In this document: in pieces, positions 8,124 through 18,315 of the stretch
Numbering within the stretch: the stretch's first letter is position 1
Layout: every line of letters starts with the position of its first letter
Made by a program: the position numbers and the translations under genes
Assembly: GCF_003151075.1 (NCBI RefSeq)
Contig: NZ_CP029482.1
Location: 1,302,001-1,366,000 of the forward strand
Reading direction: 5' to 3'
Source of the DNA: Pseudomonas sp. 31-12
Lineage (GTDB): Bacteria; Pseudomonadota; Gammaproteobacteria; Pseudomonadales; Pseudomonadaceae
Length of the DNA stretch: 64,000 bases
The notes under the pieces: generated by a model
The model's input: only the letters and a program-made list of their open reading frames with translations
What the model was told of the DNA's origin: nothing
Database searches by the model: none

Positions 8124-9689
8124 TCAGAACTGGAAGTAAAGGAACGGCGAGAAGCTTTGCGCCGAGAGTTTGAAAATCGAGGCGATGAACAGCACCAGGA
8201 CCAGCGTGCGCATCACGTAACGGGACCAGTCCGCCGTCCAGTAGGCCGGTTGCACGGTGGCTTCAACGCCAACGGTGTAGCCAGGCTCATGGATGCTGGT
8301 CGGGTTGTCGCCCGGTACGGCTTTGATCATTCCTGGCGTGGCAGCGGCAGGGCCGTCGGCCTCGACGTTGACCACAGGCTTGGTCTTCTCAGGCGGCAGG
8401 TTGCTGTAGAAATCGCGGATGCCGAAGAACGCCAGGGTCATGTAAGCCACCACCAGGGTTGCCACTTGCAGGCCGGTGAGGCTGGCCGCGTTGAGTTCCG
8501 ACAGTGACCATTCACCGAAGCTGAACATCGCGCCGTACATGCGACCGGCGACGTGCAGGTTTTCCGAGCGGAAGATCACCCAGCCCATGACCACGAGCAG
8601 GAAGGTCAGCGCCCAGCGGATCGGGTTGATGCTGCGTGGCGACGTGTTCAGGCCCAGGGCTTTTTCAATCGCCAGCCACATGCCGTGCCACGCACCCCAG
8701 ATGATGTAGGTGATGTTCGCGCCGTGCCACAGACCACCGAGCAGCATGGTCAGGAACAGGTTGCGATAGGTCATCAGCGTGCCTTTGCGATTGCCGCCCA
8801 GCGTGATGTACAGGTAGTCACGCAGCCAGGTGGACAGGCTGATGTGCCAGCGCCGCCAGAACTCGGTGATCGACTGGCTGATGTACGGCTGTTTGAAGTT
8901 TTCCATGAAGCGGAAACCCATCATCAAGCCCAGGCCGATGGCCATGTCGCTGTAGCCGGAGAAGTCGAAATACAACTGCGCGGTGTACGCCAGCGCGCCG
9001 AGCCAGGCATCGCCCGTGGTCGGGTTCTGCAAGGCGAAGCAATGGTCGGCGACCACCGCTAGGGTGTCGGCGATGAAGACTTTCTTGATGAAACCCTGCA
9101 TGAACCGCGTGGCACCTTCGGAGAACTTGTCGAGGGTGTGGGTGCGGTTGTTGAACTGGTCGGCGAGGTCGCGAAAACGCAACACCGGGCCGGCAATCAG
9201 GTGCGGGAAGATCGCCACGAACGCCGCAAAGTCGATCAGGTTGCGCGTTGCCGGCGTGTCGCCACGGTAGACGTCGATGATGTAGCTGATGGACTCGAAG
9301 ATGTAGAACGAGATCCCGATCGGCAACAGCACGTGGGTCAGGATGAACGGCGAAAGACCCACCGACGTCATCATCGCGTTGATGCTGTCGACGCCGAAGT
9401 TGGCGTACTTGAAGTAGCCGAGGATGCACAGGTCGACGCCCACGCCGAGCAGCAGCCAGCGCTGGGCCGGTTTGGTCCGAACGCCTGCGGCGCCGACTTT
9501 GAGGCCGATCCAGTAGTTCCACAGCGTGACGGCGGCGAACAGCGCGAGGAAGTCCACGCGCCACCAGGCATAGAACACATAGCTGGCGAGCAGCAGCAGC
9601 AGGTTGCGATAGCGTATTCCGCTTAAGTAGTACATGCCGAGAAAGATCGGCAGGAACAAAAACAGGAACACGTTGGATGAAAATACCAT
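8124..9689 (-). CDS. algI: Membrane-bound O-acyltransferase AlgI (MBOAT)
   Basis: A 521-residue polytopic inner-membrane protein of the MBOAT family, thought to carry acetyl groups across the membrane for alginate acetylation. The MBOAT region shows FWRRWHISLSTWLRDYLYI and the conserved histidine in LWHGANITYIIWGAWHG. I chose the ATG at 9689 (MVFSSNVFLFLFLPIF), which has GAGAG upstream and matches the usual AlgI start; the reading frame is open a few codons further up. A REP pair lies between the end of algL and this start. Confidence 0.95.
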   Translation of the reverse strand: MVFSSNVFLFLFLPIFLGMYYLSGIRYRNLLLLLASYVFYAWWRVDFLALFAAVTLWNYWIGLKVGAAGVRTKPAQRWLLLGVGVDLCILGYFKYANFGVDSINAMMTSVGLSPFILTHVLLPIGISFYIFESISYIIDVYRGDTPATRNLIDFAAFVAIFPHLIAGPVLRFRDLADQFNNRTHTLDKFSEGATRFMQGFIKKVFIADTLAVVADHCFALQNPTTGDAWLGALAYTAQLYFDFSGYSDMAIGLGLMMGFRFMENFKQPYISQSITEFWRRWHISLSTWLRDYLYITLGGNRKGTLMTYRNLFLTMLLGGLWHGANITYIIWGAWHGMWLAIEKALGLNTSPRSINPIRWALTFLLVVMGWVIFRSENLHVAGRMYGAMFSFGEWSLSELNAASLTGLQVATLVVAYMTLAFFGIRDFYSNLPPEKTKPVVNVEADGPAAATPGMIKAVPGDNPTSIHEPGYTVGVEATVQPAYWTADWSRYVMRTLVLVLFIASIFKLSAQSFSPFLYFQF

Positions 9690-9792
9690 CCCGGTCTCTC
9701 CATGTTTAACCAACAGTCAAGGGCCAACGGCCCCCCCAAACCCCCCACCGAAAACCGGAGGGCTAACTCACAAAACTCAAACTCGACACTGA

Positions 9793-9887
9793 CCCTGTGG
9801 GAGCGGGCTTGCCCGCGATAGCGGTGGGGCAGTCGACATCATGTTGAATGTCAGATTGCAATCGCGGGCAAGCCCGCTCCCACAGGG
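9793..9887. repeat. REP pair between algL and algI (type 1)
   Basis: CCCTGTGGGAGCGGGCTTGC and its inverted partner face each other across about 45 bases. The arms are nearly perfect complements. It is one of three REP pairs inside the alginate transcription unit. Confidence 0.9.
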
Positions 9888-9900
9888 TTTTGTATTGGTT

Positions 9901-11025
9901 CTAGGAACCTTTTTTGCCTTTCTCGTTGGCCGGGTCGTAGACCTTGGTCAGGTCACCCCCGAGGCGGAAGGTCTTGAACGGCTGCATCTCGTGTTTTTTC
10001 TCGAGCACATCCGGCGAGCAGGTGTAGAGCGTGCAGAACGGTTCCAGCCAGGCGAATTTCGAATCGACCTTGAGGTCGGTCATGTCCTGTTCTTTACCGT
10101 TCTTCTTCTCGAATTCGTCCGGGTCTTCTACCCCCGATAGCACTCGATCACCCAGGCGTTTCAGCGCGCCGTTGTTTTCCTGGCGCAAATCCACACCGTT
10201 GACCTGCGCAAAACTGGCGATCATCGCCAGCGGCGGCAGGGCGTAGTTGTGATAGGCGAGGGCGCGTTGCTGGCGCTTGAGTTCGTTGGGCAGGAAACCC
10301 TGGGCGTCAATTTGATTGGCGGCGACCTTGAATTCCTTTACCGACCAGTCGAACAGGTCGCGGCGGTTGGTGGCGATGGACGTTGCCATCACCGACCAGG
10401 CGGACCAGTACGAGTGGTTGTTGGTTTTTTCCAGCGGCAGGTTGTCCCAGTCGCTGACCACCTGATCCGCCATTTTGCTGAACCAGGCTTCAATCAACTG
10501 CGACTCTTGCTGATGGTTGGCCAACGGATGCGAGTCGGAGAACTTCAGGCGCAGGTACGAAGACGCCATGCTGCCCAATGCCCATTTGCGCATGGACTTG
10601 CCGGTGTGGTTGAAGTCCTTGGACATCAGCGCGTCGGCCTTGGCCCACGCGGTCAACCAGTTCAGGGTGCATTCCAGTTGTTCCGGACGACCGTCACGCA
10701 TGAACTGCATCACGCGCTTGCTGGTGCCGCGCTCAATCTTGGTGATGTCGGCGGTGGTGTCGCGGAAGGCTTTTTCCGAGGCTTCGTTCAGGGTCGAACG
10801 GGCCTTGTCGGAGCCTTCGTACTTGCTGCGAAATTGCAGCGAACCGGTGTACGGCGTCGGCACCGCATCACAGCCTTCGCTCTTGTCGCCGGTTTTGACT
10901 TTTTCAATCGGCGCGAAGTAGCCCTGGGGCGGACGCAGGGGCGCGGCGGCCTGCGTGGCGCCGGCGAACATCGCCAGCGTCAGCAGTGACGGTGCGAGTA
11001 ATCTTTTCAAAGTTCGGGTTTGCAT
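9901..11025 (-). CDS. algL: Alginate lyase AlgL
   Basis: A 374-residue periplasmic polysaccharide lyase (PL5) that cuts mannuronate-rich alginate and clears misdirected polymer during secretion. The signal peptide is [20 protein letters not shown] and continues to about ATQA. The catalytic region shows NNHSYWSAW, with the conserved Asn and His. The start at 11025 is set by GAGG about 7 bases upstream and by the signal peptide; the frame stays open 58 codons further into algX but that part is not plausible. It follows algX by 7 bases. Slightly longer than the P. aeruginosa protein (367). Confidence 0.95.
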   Translation of the reverse strand: MQTRTLKRLLAPSLLTLAMFAGATQAAAPLRPPQGYFAPIEKVKTGDKSEGCDAVPTPYTGSLQFRSKYEGSDKARSTLNEASEKAFRDTTADITKIERGTSKRVMQFMRDGRPEQLECTLNWLTAWAKADALMSKDFNHTGKSMRKWALGSMASSYLRLKFSDSHPLANHQQESQLIEAWFSKMADQVVSDWDNLPLEKTNNHSYWSAWSVMATSIATNRRDLFDWSVKEFKVAANQIDAQGFLPNELKRQQRALAYHNYALPPLAMIASFAQVNGVDLRQENNGALKRLGDRVLSGVEDPDEFEKKNGKEQDMTDLKVDSKFAWLEPFCTLYTCSPDVLEKKHEMQPFKTFRLGGDLTKVYDPANEKGKKGS

Positions 11026-11032
11026 AATTGCC

Positions 11033-12481
11033 TCATTGCCCGGCCGAAGCGGTACGCTGCCCAGCGCCAGGGAATACGTTGCGTTTGCAGATTTTCGCTT
11101 CGACTTTCTGTGGCGTGGCACCTGCTTCAGGGCCCTGGATTTCGACGGCCAGCAAATTCTGCGTGGCCCAGTCTTCGTCCGTACGCAACTCAAAGGCAAA
11201 GCGCCCGTCGGTGTCGGAAGTTTCCGGTTTTTCGATTTTGATGTCCTCGTGGCGACCGTTCATGTACCAGAGGGTGGCTTGCAGGACTTTCACCGACGCA
11301 TCGGCGAACTGGATGTCGACCTGGTGACTGCCGTTTTGCAGGTTCAGGTTCTTGCTGTTGACCATTAATTCGTTCTTGCCCGGTTTCAACGTGGTGCTGC
11401 CGGTCATCTGTGCATCCTTTCCTTCGCAACCGTTGTCCAGCAACGCCATCATCTGGCGGTAGGTGGTTTCCTGGTCTAGGCGATAGAGCGGCGAGAATTC
11501 CCAGATCAGAATCTTCGGCGGCTTGGTCTGGAACTCTTCGCTGCCCAGGTACTGCAGCATCGAACCTTCCAGGCCACCACCGGGGAACGCCACGTTGAGG
11601 ATGTCGGCGCCGATGGCCTCTTCGAGGAAACCGGCGAAGTTGTAGTTCTTGCCACTGTGGCTGGTGCCGACCAGGGTGATCTCTGGATTGCCGGAGTCAC
11701 TGAACAGGTCGCCGTCGGCGGCTTCGCCCTTTGGCTCGGTGGTGAACTGATCCATGTACTGGATCGCGTAGCTGGTGCCACAGAGTTGACCGGCCATGTT
11801 GTGTAATGTTCCGGTCTTGCCCATGCGACCCGACTTATGGCTCTCGAACTCGCGCTTGGGAATGTCCGCGAACTCAGGCAATTGCTTGATTTTCTCGCCG
11901 ACGATTTTCGCTGTGCGCTGGGCGCCATACGGCGTCCAGTGTTGGTCGCCGCGGAAGTAGAAGTCGTGGGCCGGCAGGGTGTCGGGCAGCGATTCATTGG
12001 TCAGCGGCGACAGGTCCGGCACCACATAACCCATGGCGGCGAAACGGCCGAGCATGGTCTTGTAGTTCTTCAGCGCCTTGTCGAAATCGAACTTGGCTTT
12101 GTCTTCCGGATTGAGCTTGTTGCGGTTCACCAGGCCACGGGTCGGCTGGTAAACGACGACCAGTTCCACGCCTTTGCTCTTGAACGCATCGTGCAGTTCT
12201 TTCATGCGTTTGTAGCCGGCGGGGGTGGTGTCGAATTCGGTGCGCAAGTCTTCTTGCGTACGGAACAGCCAGTCGCCCTGAGCCTGCACCAGCGTGGTGA
12301 AGTTCTGCTGGTAGCGCGTGGTGTAGTTCTTCGCGTCGTGAGCTTCGGGGCACAGGTTGCAGCACGGTTCGGCGCTGAAGCTGGGCGCCTTGACTTCATC
12401 GGCACGGACGCCGGCGCTGGCCGCGAGAATGCCGGCGGTCAGGGCCGACAGGCTGAGTAATTTGATCAAGTGTGGGTGCAT
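11033..12481 (-). CDS. algX: Alginate O-acetyltransferase AlgX
   Basis: A 482-residue periplasmic protein. It has an N-terminal SGNH-like acetyltransferase domain and a C-terminal carbohydrate-binding domain, and acts in the secretion complex with AlgK. A signal peptide runs to about VRADE (residue 28). [13 protein letters not shown] carries the Asp-x-His pair and GTSHSGKNY the nucleophilic serine. Cysteines early in the chain (EPCCNLCPE) and near the end fit disulfides in the family. It lies 10 bases behind algG. The length is close to the usual 474. Confidence 0.95.
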   Translation of the reverse strand: MHPHLIKLLSLSALTAGILAASAGVRADEVKAPSFSAEPCCNLCPEAHDAKNYTTRYQQNFTTLVQAQGDWLFRTQEDLRTEFDTTPAGYKRMKELHDAFKSKGVELVVVYQPTRGLVNRNKLNPEDKAKFDFDKALKNYKTMLGRFAAMGYVVPDLSPLTNESLPDTLPAHDFYFRGDQHWTPYGAQRTAKIVGEKIKQLPEFADIPKREFESHKSGRMGKTGTLHNMAGQLCGTSYAIQYMDQFTTEPKGEAADGDLFSDSGNPEITLVGTSHSGKNYNFAGFLEEAIGADILNVAFPGGGLEGSMLQYLGSEEFQTKPPKILIWEFSPLYRLDQETTYRQMMALLDNGCEGKDAQMTGSTTLKPGKNELMVNSKNLNLQNGSHQVDIQFADASVKVLQATLWYMNGRHEDIKIEKPETSDTDGRFAFELRTDEDWATQNLLAVEIQGPEAGATPQKVEAKICKRNVFPGAGQRTASAGQ

Positions 12482-12491
12482 AAAATTATCC

Positions 12492-14081
12492 TCAGTCCTG
12501 CATTTCGGTCTGGCGTTCGACAGGGTCGATCAGCACGGCTTTCTGCTGGCGCACCAGCAGGTCGAGAATTTCATCCTGGCGCTCGCCAAGAATCCCGTTG
12601 AAGCTGATGCCGCTGGATTTGGTCGGCGCGAGCATGGACACGCGATACAACTCGACGCTCAGCGGCGAGTCGATGGACAGCGGTCCGCTGCCGTTGCCGG
12701 CCAGTTCGCCGCCGACGATGATCAGCGACACCTGGGCGTCGAACGGGTCGAGCTTGATGTCCCGGTCGGTGTCGCTCAGGTCCTTGATGTGGCCGTAGAC
12801 GCCGGTCAGACCGTTGGCCATGGCGAGGTTTTCGTAGAGGCGGATGTTCACGCTGTTACGAATACGGATGCCGTGGCGACGGTTACTGATCACCTTGTTG
12901 CCGTAAATCAGATTGTCGCCACTCTCGTAGAGAGTGATGCCGTCCGTGTGGTTCTTGTAGATCTCGTTGTAGGCGATCAGGTTGTTCACGCTGTTACGGT
13001 CGATCACCAGGCCCGACAACTTGTTGTCGTAGCTGCGGTTGTTGAAGATGAAGCTGTTGTTGACCTCACGGGAAATAATGATCCCGTGCTTCTTCTTGGT
13101 CCCGTACACCGTGTTGTCGGCAATGATCAGACCGTGGGAACGGTCATGCGGGTCGATGCCGTAGACGATGTTGTCTTTGTAGGTGTTGCCCTTGACCACG
13201 AAGTCTTGGGTTTCGTAGCAGTAGAAGCCGTACCACATGTCCGAGAACTCGGAGCCGACGATCCAGCCCGTCGGTTCAGGACGCTTGAGGACCTTGGCCA
13301 TGTTCGGCGTGTACTGGGAAATACTCACGCCGTAGGACTTACTGTTGGCGTAGCCGAAACTGGCGATCTTGCTGTTGGCGATGTAGGTCTCGGTGCCGCC
13401 CCAGGACAGCAGGAACGGACGAAATTCCTTCGGCGACTTGAAGGCCGCCGGGCCGTTTGCCTTCTCGCTCCAGCCAGTGATTTTGGTATCACGCACAAAC
13501 AGCTGGCCGTCGTTGACCAGGAACGAACCGGACTCTTGGGACAGGCGCAATTCCTGGGTCTGCTTGTCGATCTCCAGGATGCCTTTCTCACCCACCACGA
13601 TCGGCAACTTCGCCAGGAACACGCCCGGCGAAGTTTCGCTGAAGTACTGCTTGGGTACTTTCTTGGCCAGATCCTTGAGGTTCATGTAGCCGTCGTCGAT
13701 GAAAATCGCCTGAGGGATACCGTGCTGACGCACTACCCATTCGGCCATCTTGTTATCGCCGCCGATGAAGTCCTTCAGCGCGTTTTCCTGCATCATCCGG
13801 CGCACGCTGATTTTGCCGGCCTTGGTGCGCACGACTTTCGCGGCGATGGCTTCGGCGGTATAGCCGGAGGTGTCAGGCAGTTTCGGCGCAGCCAGTTCCA
13901 GCGGCTCGGTCGGCGCGCTGCTGACGGTGTAGGTCTTGGCCTGTTGCAGACCCTTGGCGATGGTCGCCGGCTGCCCTTTCTGCACGGGCGCTGACGGCTC
14001 CGCCGTGGCGAAGGCCGCCGAACTTGCCAGCAGCATCGCGCCGGCCAGCAAGGTCAACGAGCCTCTCTTCGGACTGTTCAT
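12492..14081 (-). CDS. algG: Poly(mannuronate) C5-epimerase AlgG
   Basis: A 529-residue periplasmic right-handed beta-helix enzyme that converts mannuronate to guluronate within alginate and protects the polymer from AlgL. Parallel-helix repeats are visible from about residue 210 on (IYGNKVISNRRHGIRIRN and similar). The catalytic motif DPHDRSHG is present. I chose the ATG at 14081 (MNSPKRGSLTLLAGAML), because AAGGGAG lies about 8 bases upstream and a signal peptide follows. An in-frame codon at 14108 overlaps the algE stop but lacks these signals. Confidence 0.95.
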   Translation of the reverse strand: MNSPKRGSLTLLAGAMLLASSAAFATAEPSAPVQKGQPATIAKGLQQAKTYTVSSAPTEPLELAAPKLPDTSGYTAEAIAAKVVRTKAGKISVRRMMQENALKDFIGGDNKMAEWVVRQHGIPQAIFIDDGYMNLKDLAKKVPKQYFSETSPGVFLAKLPIVVGEKGILEIDKQTQELRLSQESGSFLVNDGQLFVRDTKITGWSEKANGPAAFKSPKEFRPFLLSWGGTETYIANSKIASFGYANSKSYGVSISQYTPNMAKVLKRPEPTGWIVGSEFSDMWYGFYCYETQDFVVKGNTYKDNIVYGIDPHDRSHGLIIADNTVYGTKKKHGIIISREVNNSFIFNNRSYDNKLSGLVIDRNSVNNLIAYNEIYKNHTDGITLYESGDNLIYGNKVISNRRHGIRIRNSVNIRLYENLAMANGLTGVYGHIKDLSDTDRDIKLDPFDAQVSLIIVGGELAGNGSGPLSIDSPLSVELYRVSMLAPTKSSGISFNGILGERQDEILDLLVRQQKAVLIDPVERQTEMQD

Positions 14082-14107
14082 GTCAGGAACTCCCTTCGCG
14101 GTTCGCA

Positions 14108-15595
14108 TCAGAAGCGCCAGATCACGTCGATAAACGCGCGGTGCATGTACGAGTCGACGCCTTTGCCATACGCATCGCCCGGCTTGAACACACCGCCACG
14201 CAAACGCACGAGGGCCGAAGGCTCATCGATCGACTGACTCAGGGAGGCCGGCAGCAGGCCTTGCTTGAAGTACTTGGTGACGACCACGTCCATTTCCTGG
14301 CCGAGGTCTTTGTTGCCATCTTCCAGTGGCAGGGACGTGCTGGAGAGCACGGCGCCGGTCACGTCGTCGGTGTCGTTCTGCACGGCGTTGATGCCGTTGC
14401 TGCCGACCGGCTTGTTGCCGTCGACGCGCCAGAATTTGTGGTAGATCACGCTGGCGTCGTATTCGTCGTTGAGCATCCACGAACCGAACAACGTCGCGGT
14501 CTGCATGTTGTTCATTTCGCCGCGGAAGGCTTCGCCGAAACGGTGAACCCGCGAGCGAGTACCGGTGTAGTTCGAGCGGTTGCTTTCCAGACCGTTCTGT
14601 TCGTAATCGGCACTGGCGCGGGCATAGGCTGCACCGACTTGCCATTGCGGATCGAGGCGCAGACGCACGCCCAGGTCAGTGGCCCAGCCATCGACGTTAC
14701 CGCTGGTCTTGGCTTGTGCCGGCGGAGTGCCGTCGGCGTTCAGCGGGTTGACCGTGTCGCGGTCGCCGCTCATGCCGGTGACGCTGCCCCAGTAATTGAC
14801 GGTGTTGGTGTTGCGCCAGTTGTAGGCATCGCTGTCGGCGGTGAGGCCGATCCAGCTGATGTCGCCGTTCTCTTTCTTGTCCAGAGAATCGGCAGGAACT
14901 CCTGGCTCTGGATAGTCGAGCTTGCCGTCATCGTGGGTGTGATGACCGCGAATGCCGACCCAGTTGCCCGGCGTCCACTGATACGCCGCATCGGCGTAGG
15001 CGTGCAGGCGATCCTTGTCTTTGGGCGCCAGCTCGGTGAGGTCGGTGCGGTATTCGCTGAAGCGTTCGGCGACACCGGCGTTGGCGCGCAACAGGGTGGT
15101 GTCGAAGGTCCAGTTCAGGGCTTCAATGTTGGTGTCGCGCCATTGGCCGTCGTCGTTGCGCAGGCGTTGACGACCGAGCTTGAGGATCTCGCCAGGGTAC
15201 GGCGTCAAGCCGCTGTAGCCGACCCAGAACTCGCGCATCGCCAGGTAGTTTTTCTTGCTCTTGCGATCACCGTTGTCGGTGGCCTGGGTGCCGTCGCTGT
15301 CGGACTGCTGAAGGGTGTCGGTCTCGATGATGTCGGTGGACGTCACCGCCTGACCCATCGCGTATCCGCTCCACGCGCCGCTCTCGCCGTAGATCCAGGG
15401 ACGCAGGTCGAGGCCGACGCCGTTGACGTCGCCGCCGCTCGCGGTACCCAGGTCGGTATCGTCTTCGGACTGGGCAGTGATTTTCACGTCCAGGCCGTAG
15501 TTCTGGTTTTCAGTCAGGGCCGCCAGGGTCGGGCACGACCACAAGAGGGCGAATGACAGGCCGATACCGGCCTTAACGAATGGATTCAGCTTCAT
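14108..15595 (-). CDS. algE: Alginate outer-membrane export porin AlgE
   Basis: A 495-residue outer-membrane beta-barrel that exports alginate. A signal peptide runs to about TLAALTENQ (residue 26). The chain ends in FIDVIWRF, a terminal phenylalanine typical of proteins inserted by the BAM machinery. Many alternating amphipathic strands and acidic loops are visible. Its start ATG overlaps the algK stop by four bases (ATGA), indicating translational coupling to algK, its partner lipoprotein. Length is near the P. aeruginosa value (490). Confidence 0.95.
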   Translation of the reverse strand: MKLNPFVKAGIGLSFALLWSCPTLAALTENQNYGLDVKITAQSEDDTDLGTASGGDVNGVGLDLRPWIYGESGAWSGYAMGQAVTSTDIIETDTLQQSDSDGTQATDNGDRKSKKNYLAMREFWVGYSGLTPYPGEILKLGRQRLRNDDGQWRDTNIEALNWTFDTTLLRANAGVAERFSEYRTDLTELAPKDKDRLHAYADAAYQWTPGNWVGIRGHHTHDDGKLDYPEPGVPADSLDKKENGDISWIGLTADSDAYNWRNTNTVNYWGSVTGMSGDRDTVNPLNADGTPPAQAKTSGNVDGWATDLGVRLRLDPQWQVGAAYARASADYEQNGLESNRSNYTGTRSRVHRFGEAFRGEMNNMQTATLFGSWMLNDEYDASVIYHKFWRVDGNKPVGSNGINAVQNDTDDVTGAVLSSTSLPLEDGNKDLGQEMDVVVTKYFKQGLLPASLSQSIDEPSALVRLRGGVFKPGDAYGKGVDSYMHRAFIDVIWRF

Positions 15596-17100
15596 AGGGA
15601 TTCCTCGCCGTCTTCTTCTTGCAGGGCGTGCAGTTCCAGCGTGTTCTGGCTCAAGGCACCACGAACGGCCTGTTCTTGTTTCAACAGACGTTGGGCCTCG
15701 GCGAGCTGGGCAGGCGGCAGTTGCGCTTCGAGTGTTTGTGCAAGCTCGGTGGCTTGCGGGGTGTTCTGCGCCTTGGCCAATTGGCTGAAGACGTAAGCGT
15801 TAAGCGGGTCGGGCTTGGTGCCCTTGCCTTGGGAAAACAGTTGGGCAATGGCGAAGTCGGCGCTGTTCTGGCCGTTACGCGCAGCCTTGAGCAGGTGGTC
15901 CAGCGCTTTCTGCGAATAAACCTTGCCCAGGTAACCGCGACGGTAGATCTGGCCGAGGTAGTAATCGGCGGCCACTTCTCTGTCGACGGCTTTCTTGAAG
16001 TGTTCTTCGGCGACCTTCGCGTCGGCCGGGACCATTTTGCCTTCGTAGTAGAGCTTGCCCAGCAACAGTTCGGCACGCGGCTGGTCAGCGGCGCGGCCGT
16101 TGTCCAGGTACTTCATCATCGTGTCGACGTCGCCCAGTTCCGGGAAGTCGTAGAGCAATTGCGCGAGGCTGACCCAGGAAGCGGGGTAGCCCGGAGCGAT
16201 GCTTTCGAGCAGCGTCTGAGCGGTTTTCTCGTCGGTCTTGCCCAGGGTCGCATCGCCCAGCACGCGCGCCACACTGTCGACACGTTGAGCGGTGACCGTG
16301 CCGCGAGCATGAGCGGCTTGCATCTGCTTGATCAGCTCGGCCTGTTGCTCAGGCTTGGCCTGTTTCTGATAGACCGTGGCCAGTTCGACGTAGCAGATGT
16401 CGGTGGTGGTCAACGCGGCTTTGCAGATGGTTTCGACTTCGTCCAGGTGTTGGTCGTAAGTGCCTTGGGTGCGATACAGCAGCACTTGAGCCAGGCCCGC
16501 TTCCGGTTTGCCATCGGCGCGCCATTGGCTGATCTGCTGTTGGGCGTTGACGTTGGGGAAACTGTGCGGGTATTGCAGGTACAGCATTGCCAGCGGGATC
16601 AGGGTGTTGCCTTCGCCAGCGGCCGAGGCTTTTTTCAGCAGGCCTTCGGCTTCGTGCTGTTCGGCTTCGGTAGACCCCGGCTTGGCCACCAGCAGGCGAC
16701 CCAGGCGAGCCTGGGCTCGCGGCGAAACGCTGGCCGCGGCGCGGTAAGTCGCCTCGGCCTGTTTGATTTGTGCCGGGTCACGGCTGTCGACCTGGATATC
16801 GGCCAGGCCAACCTGTGCTTCGCTGTAACCCAGGTCTGCCAGTTGCTGATAGTTCTGCGCCGCCAGCGCGGTGTCGCCGCGCTTGAGGGCTTCGTTGGCC
16901 AGGCGTTGGTCGGGCAGGCCGGCGCAACCGGCGAGGCTTACGGCCAGGGCCAAAGCACACACCGTACCCATGTGGGAGCCAGCCTGCTGGCGATTCAAGT
17001 GACTCGGTCCATCAGACAAACCGCGGCGATCCCATCGCGAGCAGGCTCGCTCCCACAGGGACTGCGGTGCGTTCAAGATTTTTGAGATAGTCACGGGCAT
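15592..17100 (-). CDS. algK: Alginate secretion lipoprotein AlgK, with REP insertion in the leader
   Basis: AlgK is an outer-membrane lipoprotein made of Sel1/TPR-like repeats. It helps place AlgE and links it to the periplasmic complex. The mature part starts at the lipobox LAGC (Cys59 from the start at 17100) and continues [20 protein letters not shown]. The 502-residue reading frame is unusual: residues about 14-43 are encoded by a REP pair (16972-17058) that keeps the frame. A second start at 16971 lies at the REP edge and gives 459 residues, but its signal peptide ([16 protein letters not shown]) has no basic residue. Which start works is unknown. The rest of the gene is intact and overlaps algE. 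Confidence 0.9.
   Translation of the reverse strand: MPVTISKILNAPQSLWERACSRWDRRGLSDGPSHLNRQQAGSHMGTVCALALAVSLAGCAGLPDQRLANEALKRGDTALAAQNYQQLADLGYSEAQVGLADIQVDSRDPAQIKQAEATYRAAASVSPRAQARLGRLLVAKPGSTEAEQHEAEGLLKKASAAGEGNTLIPLAMLYLQYPHSFPNVNAQQQISQWRADGKPEAGLAQVLLYRTQGTYDQHLDEVETICKAALTTTDICYVELATVYQKQAKPEQQAELIKQMQAAHARGTVTAQRVDSVARVLGDATLGKTDEKTAQTLLESIAPGYPASWVSLAQLLYDFPELGDVDTMMKYLDNGRAADQPRAELLLGKLYYEGKMVPADAKVAEEHFKKAVDREVAADYYLGQIYRRGYLGKVYSQKALDHLLKAARNGQNSADFAIAQLFSQGKGTKPDPLNAYVFSQLAKAQNTPQATELAQTLEAQLPPAQLAEAQRLLKQEQAVRGALSQNTLELHALQEEDGEESL
16972..17058. repeat. REP pair inside the 5' end of algK (type 1)
   Basis: GTGGGAGCCAGCCTGCTGGC faces ATCGCGAGCAGGCTCGCTCC across a short spacer. 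The element is 87 bases, a multiple of three, and all its codons are open in the algK frame. Confidence 0.9.
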
Positions 17101-17109
17101 GTCCTCTGC

Positions 17110-18279
17110 TTAAAGACCGGAAGCCATGGCTTTGTCGATCAGCCAGTTCAGGTTCGGACCACGGGAGCTGTTCACTTCAACCGGGCGACCGGCGAATTTG
17201 CTGTCCAGTGGCTCGTCCGGCTGAATCAGTACACGGATGTCGGAGGAAAGGTCGGCGCTTTTCAGGCTGGTGCTGCTGACGATCTTGCCGCTGCGGGTGG
17301 TGTCTTCGCCGGCAATCTGGAAGCTGACCGTGCTGCCTGGACGCACATCGGCGAACTGGCGATAGGTGAAGCGTGCTTCAACGTTGGCTTCGCTGTTGCG
17401 CGGTACCAGTTGGAAGATCACGTCGCCTTTGCTGGCGTACTGACCATTGGCGACCAGTTGCTGGGCCACGGTGCAATCGCACGGCGACGTCAGGGTGCCG
17501 GTCATTTGCTTGCCGAACAGCTCTTCAACCTTGGCCGGTTGCAGTTGATTGTCGTCAAGGTGGCCCTTGAGCACATCGAGCATGCTGGTGCTGAACGTCG
17601 CGAGCGGAGCGCCTTTGGCGGCAACGCCGTCAGCCTTGATCAGGCTCTGCACGGTGCCGTCGCGCGGCATGGTGATGTTCATGCCCGGCACGCTGACCAG
17701 ACCGGCCTGGGCGTGGCTGACGAAGTACATGCCGTACACCGACTTGAAGATGAAACCGAACGCCGCCAGGCCGACGATGAAAATCGCCAGGCTGAACGTC
17801 ACGGCGCGCAGACGACCGAACGCGGTCATGCCGTGGCCGCCGTCCTTCATCTTGCGCGCCTTGGTGAAGTTGTCGCGCTGCAAGGTCGCCAGCACTTCAC
17901 CCATGCTGACGATGTCGCCGGCCAGGTGCGAAGTGATCAAGTGACGCAGGGTCGAAATGTCTTGTGGTTCCAGGTTCTGGAACTGGCAACCGGCACGACC
18001 GGTCTGGCGATCGAAGGAGCGCACTTGCAGCTCCACGTCCATGGCCAGGCCGAGGTTATCGATGACGAATTGCAGGCGAGCCTTGTACACGTCGCCGATT
18101 TTCAGCGGCAGTTGACCGGCGTTGAAGGCCAGACCGCCAGCGGAGAGGTCGATCACTCGAGCTTCCATCGGGGTCCGGTCGGGACCGAAGAAACGCAGCT
18201 TGGCCGGGATTTTCACTCGGGCGTGTTGGCGCTGGGCTTCTGACTCATGCACTACGTTGGCGTTGACGGCGGTATTCAT
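17110..18279 (-). CDS. alg44: Alginate polymerization co-factor Alg44 (c-di-GMP receptor)
   Basis: A 389-residue inner-membrane protein whose cytoplasmic PilZ domain binds cyclic di-GMP and turns on polymerization by Alg8. PilZ motifs are visible: QRQHARVKIPAKLRF early and DLSAGGLAF near residue 45. A membrane segment lies about residues 160-180 (FSLAIFIVGLAAFGFIF), followed by a periplasmic HlyD/membrane-fusion-like domain. The gene lies between alg8 and algK, as usual. Length equals the P. aeruginosa protein. Confidence 0.95.
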   Translation of the reverse strand: MNTAVNANVVHESEAQRQHARVKIPAKLRFFGPDRTPMEARVIDLSAGGLAFNAGQLPLKIGDVYKARLQFVIDNLGLAMDVELQVRSFDRQTGRAGCQFQNLEPQDISTLRHLITSHLAGDIVSMGEVLATLQRDNFTKARKMKDGGHGMTAFGRLRAVTFSLAIFIVGLAAFGFIFKSVYGMYFVSHAQAGLVSVPGMNITMPRDGTVQSLIKADGVAAKGAPLATFSTSMLDVLKGHLDDNQLQPAKVEELFGKQMTGTLTSPCDCTVAQQLVANGQYASKGDVIFQLVPRNSEANVEARFTYRQFADVRPGSTVSFQIAGEDTTRSGKIVSSTSLKSADLSSDIRVLIQPDEPLDSKFAGRPVEVNSSRGPNLNWLIDKAMASGL

Positions 18280-18315
18280 AGGGGCGTTTTCCTGGTTAAT
18301 TCAATAAGGGGGCGG

